Positions 11,871-24,378 of a stretch of DNA of 64,000 nt are shown here, piece by piece. Within the stretch, counting starts at the first letter, position 1. Each line of letters starts with the position of its first letter. A model generated the notes under the pieces. It worked only from the letters and a program-made list of their open reading frames with translations. It searched no databases and was not told where the DNA came from. The position numbers and the translations under genes are program-made. The stretch is from Sambucus nigra (lineage: Eukaryota > Streptophyta > Magnoliopsida > Dipsacales > Adoxaceae), in NCBI GenBank assembly GCA_949130495.1, contig OX422215.1:533059755-533123754 (forward strand), given 5' to 3'.

Positions 11871-12600
11871 TACCTCCTAGTTGAGAGATTTATTTTTCCA
11901 TTGACATTCATTATGGTGTGTAACTTATTTCTATTTCTCCTTATAGGATGGCATCGACAAAGTTACTAGAGCTGAGGACTCAGTTGGATGACTTCATGAG
12001 CAAGGATTTTATATGCCCTAGTGTGTCCCCATAGGGAGCACTAGTCCTTTTTTCTAAGAAATAGGACAACTCACTACGACTTTGCATTGACTAGCGTTGT
12101 TTGAACTAAGTGACAGTAAATAACAAGTATCTGATGCTTCAGATTGATGATTTGTTTGACCAACTTCGAGGAGCAAAGAGGTTCTCCAAGATTAATCTTC
12201 ATTCGAGTTACCATCAGTTGAGGGTCAGGGATGAAGATATTCCCAAGACAACCTTTCCTACACGGTATGGACATTATGAGTTCTTGGTCATGCCTTTCGA
12301 TCTGACTAATGCCCTAGTAGCGTCCATGGATCTCATGAATCACATCTATCATTCGTACTTGGATCGGTTCGTAGTGGTCTTTGTCGACTATATTTTGGCA
12401 TACTCAGTATCAAATTTTGACCATGAGGAGCATTTGCGTATAACTCTTTAGGTACTCAGGGAGAATTAATTGTATACAAAGTTCAACAAATGTGAGTTTT
12501 GGATAGAGGAGGTCAAGTTTCTTGACCATGTAGTATCTTGCGTAGGTATTTTAGTCGACTCATCTTAGATTGAAGCCATCTAGGATGGGATAGACCGAAA
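11870..12600 (+). pseudogene. TE-A reverse transcriptase remnant
   Basis: Blocks PYRMASTKLLELRTQLDDF (about 11,940-11,997) and [20 protein letters not shown] (12,121-12,180), with [25 protein letters not shown], are chromoviral RT. The catalytic motif normally read as F-I/V-D-D is [11 protein letters not shown] at about 12,384-12,412: the second catalytic Asp is Tyr, so the enzyme would be inactive even without the stops. The block [19 protein letters not shown] follows near 12,480-12,540. Flanked by protease and RNase H of the same element. Confidence 0.85.
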
Positions 12601-13240
12601 ACAGTCATGAAGTTATGGAATTACCTTAGCTTAACCGATTATTACCAGATATTTATTCAGAATTTCTCTATAATTGCATCTCCTCTCATATGGTTGACAC
12701 ATAAGGGTGTTCATTTTGAGTCAACAGATGAGTGCAAGGATTCTTTTCAAGAGTTGAAGGTCAGGCTTATGTTGTCACCCGTTCTCATCCTTCTCAAGAG
12801 AGAAAAATGGTATATAGTGTCTTGTGATGCTTCCAGATTTGACCTTGGCATGGTACTCATGTAAGAGGGTCGAGTGGTTGCCTATGTATCCCATCAACTT
12901 AAGATGCATTAGAGAAATTACCCCACCCATAATCTAGAATTGGCCCGCGATGATGTTTGCCTTAAAAATATGGAGGTACCACCTATATGGTGAGCAGTTT
13001 AAGGTGTTTATGAATCATAAGAGCCTCAAATATATTTTCACCCAATGATATCTCAACCTTAGGCAACTGATTTGGATTGATCTCTTGGAAGATTATGACT
13101 TCAAGTTGGAGTACAATCTTGAGAAATCCAATGTAGTGGCATATTCTCTCACTAGAAAGTCTTATCTTTCCTTGGCAGAGATGAAATGTTAGCGTAGGAA
13201 GATGTGTAGTGATCTTCAGGGTTGGGGACTATGAGTCAAA
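12600..13240 (+). pseudogene. TE-A RNase H remnant
   Basis: Reading SLTDYYQIFIQNFSIIASPL (12,625-12,684) is the RT-RNase H connection. KWYIVSCDASRFDLGMVLM (12,808-12,864) matches the RNase H start, with catalytic Asp in CDAS retained. Downstream, out-of-frame HNLELA and [15 protein letters not shown] (about 12,930-13,050) match YPTHDLELAAVV and the TDHKSLKYLF block. It is decayed. Confidence 0.8.
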
Positions 13241-14400
13241 AGGGGAAGTGATAGAGCTTACCTAAGTGTAATGATGGCAAGGCTACTTGTCCATTAGAAG
13301 GTCTTGGATGCACAGTCACATGATCAAGAGATTTTGAACTTCTGAAACCAAATTCATAACGGTAAGAAATTTGACACTCTCATGGTAGACTAACATGGAG
13401 GTGTTCGACACAAAGGTAGGTTAATTGTTTTAGTTATTGAGGAGTTTCAAGCGAAAATCCTAAAAAAATTCCATCACTCTCGATTCAGCATACATTCGAG
13501 AGCAATGAAGATGCATAAGGATCTTGGTAGATATTCTTAGTGGTCTCGAATGAAGTGAAATGTATCCTTTTTTATGTCCAAGTGCTACACGTTCCAGCAG
13601 GTGAATGTCAAGCATAACAAGCCAATCAAGTTGTTATGACCACTCCTAATAGCCGAGTGTAAGTGGGAGAACATTACTATGGACTTTGTCACAACATTAC
13701 CTCGGTTTGAGCGGGGTCACGATGCAATCTAGGTTGTTGTGGATCATCTCACCAAGTTCGCACAATTCCTACCAATCAGGATTGCAAAGTGTATAACAAT
13801 GTTGGCTAGATTGTACATACGAGAGATTGTTTAACTCCATGGTGTTCCTTTGACCATCGTTTCTGATCGAGATCATTGGTTTATTTTCAAATTTTGGAGA
13901 AAAATTCAGCAAAAGTTAGGTACTGTCCTAAATTTGATTATAGTTTATCATCCTAAGACAGATGGACAATCAGATCACACTATTCAGATTCTAGAGGACT
14001 TGTTGAGAGCATGTGCACTGAAATTTTTGGGTAGTTGGGATGAGAACTTGTCTCTGCTGGAGTTCTCGTACAACAAAAGTTACTAAGACAGTAATAGGAT
14101 GCCGCCCTTCAAGGCTTTGTATGGGAGACAGTGCCGTTCTCCAGTGTATTGGGTGGAAGTTGGTAAGAAACATATCACAAACTCCAACATGATTAGAGAT
14201 AATGGAGAAGATTCGGTTGAACTGAGAGAGACTTTTTATAGTAGAGGACAGATAAAAGAATTATGTCGATAACCCTCATACACTGCTAGAGTTTAGAGTT
14301 ATAATCATGTGTTGTTGAATGTTAGGGCTCAGAACGGTAATCAGAGATTTGGCCAAAAGGTCAAAATTACCCCTTGGTATATCAATCCCTTCGATATTTT
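13240..14400 (+). pseudogene. TE-A integrase remnant
   Basis: A remnant of the zinc-binding domain sits near 13,470-13,640. The core runs from WENITMDFVTTLPRF (about 13,666) through VVDHLTKFAQFLPI to HGVPLTIVSDRDHWFIFKFW (13,836-13,895) and YHPKTDGQSDHTIQILEDLLR (13,948-14,010), where the catalytic Glu normally following DGQ-S is Asp or His. The segment MPPFKALYGRQCRSPVYW (about 14,099-14,152) is the usual core end. Stops and shifts show decay. Confidence 0.85.
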
Positions 14401-14439
14401 GAAGTATTAGGGATGTCTCCTACCATCTAGCGCTATCCC

Positions 14440-14714
14440 CGCAGCTGACGCATGTTCACAATGTTTTCCACATTTCCATATTAAAGAAGTATTTGCATGA
14501 CCCTCTCCGTGTTGTCAATTGACATAATATTGAGATAAAGGAGGATATCACATTCCCAATGTGACCTATATCCATATTAGATCGTGAAGACTTAGTCCTA
14601 CATAATAAGGTCATCCCATTGGTGAAATTTCTCTAGGAGTCACTAGGTGTCGAAGGAGAAACCTGGGAACAGGAATCTGAGATGCATGAGGAGCGCCCAC
14701 ATCTCTTTGAGTGA
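14440..14714 (+). pseudogene. TE-A integrase C-terminal chromodomain remnant
   Basis: The reading VHNVFHISILKKYLHDPLRVV, then SILDREDLVLHNKVIPLVKF, then GETWEQESEMHEERPHLFE ending at the TGA 14,712-14,714, matches the C-terminus of Tekay/Del-type chromoviruses (LAREVKVLRNRSIPFVKVLW and ATWEREDEMR). This divergent chromodomain is thought to steer insertion to heterochromatin. In-frame stops interrupt it. The polypurine tract follows 32 bp after the stop. Confidence 0.8.
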
Positions 14715-14745
14715 CTTGATTTTGATTTCGGGGATGAAATCTCCT

Positions 14746-14758
14746 AAGGATGGGAGAA
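14746..14758 (+). other. TE-A polypurine tract
   Basis: AAGGATGGGAGAA stands directly before the 3' LTR start TGTAATACTCGCC, the usual layout for the plus-strand primer. Confidence 0.8.
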
Positions 14759-17533
14759 TGTAATACTCGCCACTTTAAATATAACCTTTATCTTTAATTC
14801 CAATATACCTGTATTCCAATGCATTATTTACATTTGTAAATGTTTTTCACATTGCATGTGTCCGCATGGATTGATATTGATATTCATAGTATTATTTTGA
14901 AAGGATTTCAATTTACGAAATGAAATTTGGTTAGCCGAGTTAGAAGTTGTAGAATTCCTAGTGCATAATAATGCCGACACATAAACCGCAACTTCAATTT
15001 TTGTAGGAAATTTGGTAGGGTTAAAAATAATTTGACCATATTTACAGAAGAGTAAAAATAGGTATAAAAGTGCCATGGGGTAAAAAATGATTTTTTTCCA
15101 ACATTTTGCTTGATTTTTGGAACATGTTTTCACTCATTCTCCTTTCCTGGTCTTATACCTTGATGGTGGCCTTGATAATATGATGTTTTGGCCATTTTTG
15201 ATAAAGAGGAGGTAAATTGTTTAGCCTTGGGTAAATAATGATGAAATGTGGAATTATAAGTGATGGAAGGGGCCTAGGACTTGGGTATCATTACCCATCA
15301 CATTTCTCATCTCTCTCTCTCTCTTGTCTTACGAACACTTTTAGGCTATAGACTTAATCAAAATTCTTGTCTACCATTTTCTACCTCCAAACAACCACCA
15401 AAATACCATTTCAGAGACCCATAAACACCTCAAAAACCTCCATTTAAGGGTGGTATAATTTGTAGAAGCTTTGGAGAAGACGGCTTGGAGCATGAAGTGG
15501 TATTTTTAGGAGCATTCTTAGTATGGTCTTGATATATCATCTTCTCTACATTCATACTCTTCCATTACAAGTAGGATTTTCCTCTCAAACTTATGATTTT
15601 CAAAGTTAAAATCCATATGTAGAAGTAAGAAAACTTCATGCTAGAATAATAGTTATTTTACCTATTTTCTAGTTGGTTAAATATTATCATTTTATGTTGA
15701 AAGATGATTTAAAACGAGCTTAATCATATTTCATGTTGCTAAATTTAGTTTAATAATCATATATAGCTTCAAAATTGAAGGATAAAATTACTAATAATAT
15801 ACTACACACACCTGACATGAATAGTGGCATATTAAGGGATTTCTTAGGTAGAAATCTATGCATCTTAAACACTATGGTCAAACAAATAATGGAACTAATA
15901 TTTGATATGATTAAAGGGGAAAAATATAGATTTTCATAAGTTTTTCCCGAATTTCATTATGATTAATAATAGTTTTTCAAAGACTTGAAATGAACTAGAA
16001 TACCCACAAATCATGTAGAAAAGTCTATATTTAAATTAAGGTATGAATTAATGAAATGGAGTTAAAAAATGACTAACAATGTTATTAAGCACACCATAAA
16101 ATGATAAAGTTGAATTATCGTACTTAATACCCATTAAAGTGAGATTTTGATTAAATAATAAAAATGGCATAATCGATAAATTTGATGAATAGTGAATTGT
16201 CCCTCAATTACTCTTCATTTTGTACACTCATTAAAGTTACAATGTTAAATGTTACACAATCATAATGTTGTATAAAAATTATAGCACAAAGAAGAAGTGC
16301 TAAAATACTAAAGACCCATTTTCTTAAAGGTGAATATTTAACGAAAATGCCTAAGTGGCAGATTCGATAAATACGTGGAAAACTACTAAACTTAGTGTTC
16401 TTTACTTAGAAAAAGGCTAGAAAATGCTACAGAGACACTTTTAACGTAATGTAAGTGTAAGGAAACATTTTTATGAAATAGAGTAAGGAATGACAAAATT
16501 AGTACGTTAGGGACACGGTGTTCAAATTAGATGACCTTCTTGGCCTAATAAGAATTAATGACAATTAATGAAATGGAGAAAAATAACACCGGATGGGTTA
16601 ATTATGAACATTCAGAATCATGTACCACATGGAAAGATAAATGATATTCGGATGATGCCGGGAGAAAATAATTAAGCAGGGCATGACGTCACTAGTGGAG
16701 AAAGATCCCAAACCAATTGCAGTAATATATGACGGCAGAGATCGATGGTGTGAGGCCACGAAGTCCATGGATGTGTGTTAGCAGAATCCCAAAGATAATG
16801 TTAAGTAATGAATGAGGAAAAAATCATGAAATTTAAAATAATGAGTGAAGAAGGACTCATAAATAATTATGTGGATAACATAATTAGCATTAATCAAGTC
16901 CCTGGAACGGGACACCAAAAATGTAAATTATGAGTTTGGGCACGTCGCCCGGGTGCATTGCATATATGTGCATTAACATATCAAAGAATGGGTTATTGTT
17001 TTTTAAAATACTAAAATATATGATATATGTATAGTGTTTTGTTTATAAAATTATTGCTTAGTATTTCTCACCCTGCTAAGCATTTCTCTCATACCCTTTT
17101 TATACCCCCCTCTAGGTGCGTCAGGTGGAGTTTTGGCAAAGGACAATGGTAAGACTACTAAGGGTACTAGACAATGTTAGAGCTCTATGCTGCACTTTAT
17201 CATTTGAGACTTTATCATTTTTTTGTACTCTGATTTAAATGCTAGACTATAATTTGAACTTAAACGTTATGATGTAGTAATACATGGCATTTATTTCTTT
17301 AATTGATGGTTAATTTGTGATAAATGTTTTCTTGGGTAAATTGTTAAATTAACGTAATTCGCATGATAAGTGGTCACATTTTTATTATAAAATTGATAAA
17401 TACTTTGTTGAGCATAATGTGGCAAATGTTTGTTTCTCTAAAATAATTAATTGAAGCTACCCCTCCCCCCTAACACCTTGACTTGGATGCGGATTATTCC
17501 AACGGTAACCCAAAACCGGGTTGTGGCATTACA
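14759..17533 (+). repeat. TE-A 3' LTR (2,775 bp)
   Basis: It starts TGTAATACTCGCCAC and ends GGTTGTGGCATTACA, giving the inverted ends TGTAAT/ATTACA. It is AT-rich, has no supported gene and carries only a short CT run near 15,309. The next base starts TE-C sequence. The 5' LTR is outside the window, so its end is judged from the polypurine tract, the TG..CA ends and the junction. Confidence 0.8.
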
Positions 17534-19680
17534 ACTCGAGTATGCTTTTAGTGTAAATAATGAAAAATTCTTGGGTTTTTGTGATTGATCAGCAAGAAGT
17601 ATAGATGGACCAATGGAAATAAAAAGCCATTCTTGACATGCCTTTCCAAAGACACAATAAGAGATGAAGAGTTTCCTAGAAAAATTTCTTACTTGAGGAG
17701 ATTTGATCCAGGTTTGTTTAAGATAACCCACCCACTGATGGAGATGTTGTGAAACACCACAAAGTTCAAATGGGAGGAACCACACCAGAAAGATTTTGAC
17801 AAGATTAAGAGATTGACCACCTCTCCTCAAATGATGATTTCACCTATGGAAGGAGAGCCATTGTTGCTTTATCTAACCTCCACTCCATGGTCCATTCGTT
17901 GCTTTATTAGCATAGGATGTCGATGGACAATAGATACATGTCTAGTACCTGATTAGGATTATCATTGGCCAGAGGCAAGATGTACAAGTTTGGAGAGACA
18001 TTATTTGGCCTAAATCTCTGTGGCTAAAAAAATGAAGTATCATATGCTATAGTTCACTATCAACATAGTGATAAGATGTGATCCGATTAAGTTTTTCCTC
18101 AAACAAATTATCTTGTTCGGGAGAACAACGAGATGGTTCCTCATTCTTTCAGAATATGATTTGAAGTGCATGGTTCCTCACGCAATCAAACGTAAAGCCT
18201 TTGTATATTTATTGGCTATCTTTCCTTAAAGTTTATTTGAATAGTCTCATGAAAATATAACTAGTGATTATTTGTAAGCCAACATTTGTGAGGCAAACTT
18301 GGAGGAATGGTCCATGGAGTTTGATGGTTCATCGACTAAAGACAAATGAGAATCTTGAGTAATTTTGTCTAGAGGGAAGGAGGAGATTTCTTCATCCTTT
18401 AAGTTAAATTTTGCTTATTCCAATAACGAAGAATATTATGATTTGATCCTAGGGTTTCTTGAGGCTGTTTGAAGAGGCATACATTCACTTTTCATCAAAG
18501 GAGATTACAACTTAGTGGTCAAACAAGTGAATGGTGAATACACGTTGAATCACCTCAGCATATATAATTATCAAACAATCATGCAAAGATTAATCAATTA
18601 GTTTTATGAATTCAAAGTAGAGAGAAATATAAGAACTATAAGCCAACAAGCCGATGCCTATGCCACGATTACGCAAAAGACAGATACACAAGGTGAGTCA
18701 ACAACTATGATGATCCATCACATGACTGTTACTTCTTTTGTGCTCTAGCTATTTCCTACTGACGATGCTTCAGATTAAAGAGGAGCAATAAGAAATCAAC
18801 TGGGAACATGATATGGTTTGATGATGCATACCAAACTAACACAATTCTTCCTTCTTTAAGGAAGCTTATATTGAAAAAATCGTGGTGGTTGGTTGGACAG
18901 ATGCCTTGGTCGCTGACAAGATCAAAGACGATTGAAGAAAACTCATAAGAAACATTGTGAGACAAAGAATACAAAGAGGTGTATTTTTTGCTTACGATGA
19001 TGCAAGATGCAGTAGTGGAGCAAAAAGATTATGATAAATGTCAATTCTTCTTTCAACTAGCTGAGTGAAATTTGCTGGAAGTTCAAATGGACTGGAGGAA
19101 GCCTTACATTGATTTTATCACGGATGGAGTTTTTACAGCAAAACAAATGCCATAGAACTTAGAACAAGAGACCCAAGTTTCTACTTCCTAAAGGAGAAGC
19201 TTTATTGGTGAGAATATTTTAACAAGACTTTATGATGAATCACATATAGGAAGCATAAGAGGTTCTCAAATAAGGCCACGATCCAACTCACATTAGAGGA
19301 GACAGATTATATGATCAATTTATGACACTTGGCTATTATTAGCTAAAAATGGAGAAATGTTCAAGCGAGTTTGTTTGAAAGTGCAAAGCTTATAACTGCA
19401 TGGCAGTCTAATTCGTGCTCCGTCGATTAATTTTCACTCAATGGCAACACCTTATGCTTTCTATACTTGGGCATTTGACCGTATATGGATAATCAAATCT
19501 CCATATAAGGGCAAAATATGGGTTCTCGTGGAAACTGAGTGATTTACAAAGTTGGAAGAAGCAGTAACTTTGAAAAGAGAAACATTAGGAGTGGTGGAAC
19601 AATTTATTAGAGTATATATCATTTGTTATTTTGGCATTCCACAAGAGATTTGAGAGTTTGTACCCATCTTTACTGATGAT
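17534..19680 (+). pseudogene. TE-C: Tat-lineage pol fragment (RT end, dual RNase H, integrase)
   Basis: Starting at the TE-A junction, the plus strand reads in broken frames as the same pol as TE-F. It shows FSVNNEKFLGF and MKSFLEKF (RT end), MEGEPLLLYLTSTPWSI and RCDPIKFF (RNase H), WFLILSEYDLKCMVPHAIK, then WSMEFDGSS and IKGDYNLVVKQVNGEY (second RNase H). Integrase follows: HDPTHIRGDRLYDQF (zinc domain, about 19,275-19,325), ATPYAFYTWAFDR, EEAVTLKRETLGVVEQFI and YFGIPQEI. It stops mid-core near 19,680, where TE-D LTR-like sequence begins. The rest of the element presumably lies left of the window beyond TE-A. Stops throughout. Confidence 0.8.
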
Positions 19681-19689
19681 TGAATAATA

Positions 19690-19876
19690 AACTCATGCCC
19701 AACACCTATGGACGTAGGCATCATATTGGTCGAACCACATTAACGCTTGTTTCAATCTCAATTTCTCCTCTCTCTCATTTATCTAGTCCATTGATATCTT
19801 TGTCTTCTATATGTGATCATTGGTATTTATCAAGCTAAGACTCATAAATCCTCATACTACTTTTATATGATAATAA
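19690..19876 (+). repeat. TE-D 5' LTR, 3' part only
   Basis: CCTATGGACGTAGGCATCAT and GTCGAACCAC resemble the R/U5 block of the TE-B LTR (GTGGACATAGGCATTC, TGAACCA). It ends just before the primer-binding site, with ATAA where CA is expected. It is too short to be a whole LTR. Confidence 0.65.
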
Positions 19877-19896
19877 ATTGGCACCGTTTGTGGGAA
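19877..19896 (+). other. TE-D primer-binding site
   Basis: ATTGGCACCGTTTGTGGGAA aligns with the TE-B primer site with four mismatches, placing the start of the internal region. Confidence 0.75.
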
Positions 19897-19988
19897 TATG
19901 ATAATCCATTCATTATTTCCTACCATTTTCTATCCTTAAACCTTTGATTTATGCCTATTCAGATAACTATTTTTTGTAAATCACTTAA

Positions 19989-21882
19989 GATGGGAGATAA
20001 TTTGGAAATTAGTCGAATAAATGAAACCATCCCACCTTCAACCCTTGTGGAACAGGGGACATACAAGGAATTCTAATGAGCCTGACCAGAAGCAAAGAGG
20101 AAATGGAAAAAAAGTGTTAAATAGTTGATGTAGACACTCCAGTCTAGACAGGGCAAACCTATAGGAGAATTTATTAACTCGATAGAAGGAGAATGTCCGG
20201 AAGAAGAATGGAAATTCCACCTCTATCTTTTTGTAAAGGAGGCTAAGTGGGGGCTTACAGGAAGAAGGGAGCCGGTACAAATATTCTGGATCTCAAAATG
20301 GCAGGTTGTACTACCAGTGAGAAACCTCATCTCTTAGAATAACTAGTTTTAATTACAAGAAAACATTATCTGAATAAGGACCTAGCGTACCGAAAAGGTT
20401 AATCAAAGGTCTCGCATTTGATCCTCTAGGCCCACGAGCAGTGAGGAGGCAATATAATAGAGATTCCACTGGATTTAGACAGCACGAAAAAGACTCAAGA
20501 AGGTCTACTACCATGGTAATAGAGTTCTCAGCTAGACCTAGGATAATTTCACGAAGGTCGGTACGAGCCAAGCAGAATTCTATGAAAGAGAGTTTAGCAA
20601 AAAGCTATAGTCGACCTAGAAAATCCATTGCAGTTGTGGCCTATCATGATGATGAGCCCTATAAATGGTCAATCCAATGTTTAAAAGATAGCATGGGGAA
20701 GATTGCTAAATCAAAGAATCCATTACACATTTTTTTGTGAAAAGGTCTTCATTCATCTCGTCAATTATTGGATATCCCACACCCGTAAAGTTCAAACCGC
20801 TGGTGGTAATCCCAAAATATAATGGCAAGACTGACCTGGTGTTTCGTATAGAATAGTACCAGGTTTCCATCGATATTTATTTTATCCCGAATGAGATGTA
20901 TTGTCTATCATTCTACATAACGATCACAGGATCTGCACACATATCTGGCATAATATTCTATCGCGAGGGAAAATTTTAAGCTTCCAACAACTAGTTGATC
21001 TCCATGTCAAAAAAATTTATTTTGGAACCAAGACCAGAAAGAGGGTGGCTTATTTGTTGAATGTTCGACAAAATGTTGGTGAGATTAATCGAGAATTCAT
21101 CACTTATTTTAATAGCGAAAATCTAAATTTCATCGATTATGATAAGAATACAACCATCACTTCCCTAATGAGTGGTCAAGTGTTGGGAAAGTGTATTGGG
21201 CATTGGATAAGGATCCACCCAGGACGATCAATGAGTTATTATCCAAGGCTGAGAAGGTTATGAATACCAAAGAAGCTATGGCTCACAAAGAGGTTAATAA
21301 CTCCAAAACCAATATTATCAAAATCTCAAAGAAAAAAGAGAAGAAACGTAAAAAGGCTGACAAACCAAAGAGATATGATGAATATACTCATTTGACTATC
21401 GGTCTCATTCATATCCTTCATGAAATACGCATAACTAAAGACCTAAAATGGCCTAACAAATTAAAAGCCCCAGCGAATAGAAGAGATATGATCAAATACT
21501 GTGAATTCCAGTGTTATCACGACAATAACACCTATAATTGCTTGACCCTAAAGAATGAGATAAAAAATCTAATCAGGAGGGAAAGATAGTCAAAATTTAT
21601 GGACAAAGGTGGTCCGATGGATCATAGGGATGAGCAGAGGCCTAGAAGGTGATTAGATTCTCTGTGTAGGAAAGTTAAAGAAAGGAAAAATGGGCAAGGG
21701 ATGATGATTCGGACCTACTAAAGAGGCCCAAGGAGCCTATACATGAGGTAAAAATAATATTATTGTGGATGTAGCTTCATTATAGGAGGTAGTTCTGGAG
21801 GAGGTGATGATCCCGTAGAGAGGAAACCCTATCTTAATAAATCAAAGGCATGCACTCACATCGGACAAATCAACATGACCGA
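19989..21882 (+). pseudogene. TE-D gag
   Basis: The reading begins MGDNLEISRINETIPPSTLV at 19,989, about 90 bp after the primer site. A Ser/Arg-rich linker is open at 20,441-20,740. The gag core runs from VKFKPLVVIPKYNGKTD (about 20,790) to the open frames 20,901-21,263 and 21,191-21,589 (HIWHNILSRGKILSFQQLVD, RQNVGEINREFITYFNSE, LGKC, RTINELLSKAEKVMNTKEA). A knuckle-like CEFQCYHDNNTYNC at about 21,500-21,541 has lost the usual His pattern. The frame is broken several times. SL-1 sits right after it. Confidence 0.8.
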
Positions 21883-23128
21883 TGTGACACCCCGCTTAAT
21901 AAAATACCGGGTGATCAGTCCTATACCAAATTAAAACAAGAATCCCAGTTGGATCATCCTTAGAATTACTGTCGAAAACTTTTTTAACCACCTAGTATTC
22001 TAAAAACTGGTGCCAATTTTAACTTTTTAATTAAACAAAACAGTACATGCGGAATTAAATTATAAACCATTCACACATCTGAATGAAAATAAACTGAATC
22101 ATAATTACACAACTTGCCGAATAAATCACCGACCACCAAAGAAATAATCCAATACAAATATTCAACACCTGAATAAATTACACCTGAAAACTGTACCGAG
22201 AAGTCTGGGCGACAAGCCCTAAATAAAACTGAAACTGATACAAGATTCCTACTCTAGGAGTGAATGAATAATGCGTCTAATCCAAACTCCTGCTAGCATC
22301 CACATATGCCGCAGCTCCGTGTTCCTAGAATAGAATATCAATCCTAGCGTCCCTGTGGCTGGACACCTAAAAGGTTTTGAAAATAGTTTTATAGCAAGGG
22401 TTAGAAACCAAAACAGTTTGAAAATATTTAGCAAGTGAATTAACTGCAGTAATTAAAAATGCATGAATGCGCTTCATATTTAAGTTAGTGTCGCACTCCC
22501 TTGTGGATATTCTCACCCCTCCACTATTGTGCAAACCTACCGGTTACCTCAACCCCACCTAGTTGTGATACCCCGTCCAACTAGTCCTGGTATAACCTTC
22601 CCTTGCCATACTACTCTAACCCGAGTATAATGATTTCCTGAATTATAAGTTATTTCACAATTAACTTAATTAATTTCTCTTAAATAGTAATATATAACCG
22701 TATCACAAGTTATATAAAGTAAATACATCACACACTGTATTATTATCCGTATATAATATTTACTACCATTATATACGTACCCTTGCCACAAAATCCACAC
22801 ATATAACATACGTATATCCATCCCTTCGAGTATACCCTCGCCGGATGATTCTCTCTAAAATGCTATCTCACTAGGTGTGCTCACAAAACCTAGTTCTCCA
22901 AGTTGGAATCGCTCACCAACTTGGCCCAAAATATAAACGTAGTGGAGACGGTCATATTCCTTCCTTGAAAGTGAGATAAATCCCTCACCCATATATACCG
23001 GACGCTATGACCTAGGGACATACTCACCCTACGCTAGGGGATTCACCCACATCGCGCAACCTCCCTTGATAGCATTAGAGTATATAAATTGAGTAAATAT
23101 CTAGTCACTGATATTTACTATCACACAC

Positions 23129-23237
<109 letters not shown>

Positions 23238-23337
23238 TATCACTACACCTTATATATATACTATGAACCCCGGCTTTACCGTGTACTCAAAATCCCGTAC
23301 ACTGCCTGTAATTTAATGTCACACACAATACATACAC

Positions 23338-23338
<1 letters not shown>

Positions 23339-23411
<73 letters not shown>
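23339..23411. repeat. (TA)n microsatellite 2 in SL-1
   Basis: About 73 bp of TA, the second member of the duplication described for microsatellite 1. Confidence 0.97.
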
Positions 23412-23413
<2 letters not shown>

Positions 23414-23489
23414 TATCACTACACCGTATATATATATTAATAACCCCGGCTTTACCGTGAACTAAAAATCCCGTACACTGCCTGTAATT

Positions 23490-24378
23490 TCCTGAGTCTA
23501 TGGCCCGACTCAACGTAATTAATTTTCTCACTTAATAATTTATCGTCTTCCCGAGTCTATGGCCCGACTCTAATATATTTAATTCACACCTCAATTTATG
23601 TAATACTTTCCCCGAGTCTATGGTCCGACTCTAATTAAATTAATTAACACACCCATTAATTTAATAACGCCCCGAATCTATCGTCCGACTGTAATTAAAT
23701 TATTTAACACACTTATTAATTTAATGCCGCTCGAGTCTATCGTCCGACTCTAATTTAATTAATTTATCCATTAATTAATCAATAAAAATCCGAGTTTGTG
23801 GTCCGACTCTAATATAATTAATTTACACATTAATTAATTAAATCCTACCCGAGTCCACAATCCGACTCTAATTAAATTAATTAATACACTTATTAATGTA
23901 ATACTACCCGAGTCTAGAATCCGACTCTTATTAAATTAATTATCACTCTTACTAATTTAATACTACCCGAGTCTACAATCCGACTCTTATTAAATTAATT
24001 CTCACACTTATTAATTTAATACTACCCGAGTCTACAATCCGACTCTTATTAAATTAATTCTCACACTTATTAATTTAATACTACCCGAGTCTACAATCCA
24101 ACTCTTATTAGATTAATTCTCACACTTATTAATTTAATACCACCCGAGTCTACAATCCGACTATTATTAAATTAATTATCACACCTATTAATTTAATACT
24201 ATCCGAGTCTACAATCCGACTGTTATTAAATTAATTCTCACATTTATTAATTTAATACCACCCGAGTCTACAATCCGACTCTTATTAAATTAATTATCAC
24301 ACTTATTAATTTAATACTACCTGAGTCTACAATCCGACTCTTATTAAATTAATTATCACACTTATTAATTTAATAACT
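23490..24378. repeat. About 59-bp tandem array in SL-1, about 15 copies
   Basis: Each unit holds CCGAGTCTAYRRTCCGACTC followed by an AT-rich spacer with TTAATTTAATAC. Units near 23,940-24,370 are nearly identical and those near 23,500-23,800 more diverged. GAGTC...GACTC makes each unit a small inverted repeat. Confidence 0.93.

Larger units (their letters stand above)
1..17533 (+). mobile_element. TE-A: decayed Ty3/gypsy chromovirus, 5' end outside window, interrupted by TE-B
   Basis: The gag remnant (1 to about 640) and the protease-to-chromodomain pol (11,320-14,714) read on the same strand and resume on either side of TE-B, so one element was split by that insertion. A polypurine tract and a 2,775-bp 3' LTR follow. 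The order PR-RT-RNH-INT-chromodomain and the long LTR fit the Tekay/Del-type chromoviruses. Every domain carries stops or frameshifts and the RT active site is altered, so it is non-autonomous. The 5' LTR, primer site and gag start lie upstream of the window. The 3' end abuts TE-C reverse transcriptase sequence, which implies TE-A inserted into TE-C. Confidence 0.85.

Noticed and set aside
23490..24378. Regular repeats with spacers resembling a CRISPR array
   Set aside because: Spacers are as similar as the repeats; it is a tandem repeat inside a plant solo LTR, in eukaryotic sequence.
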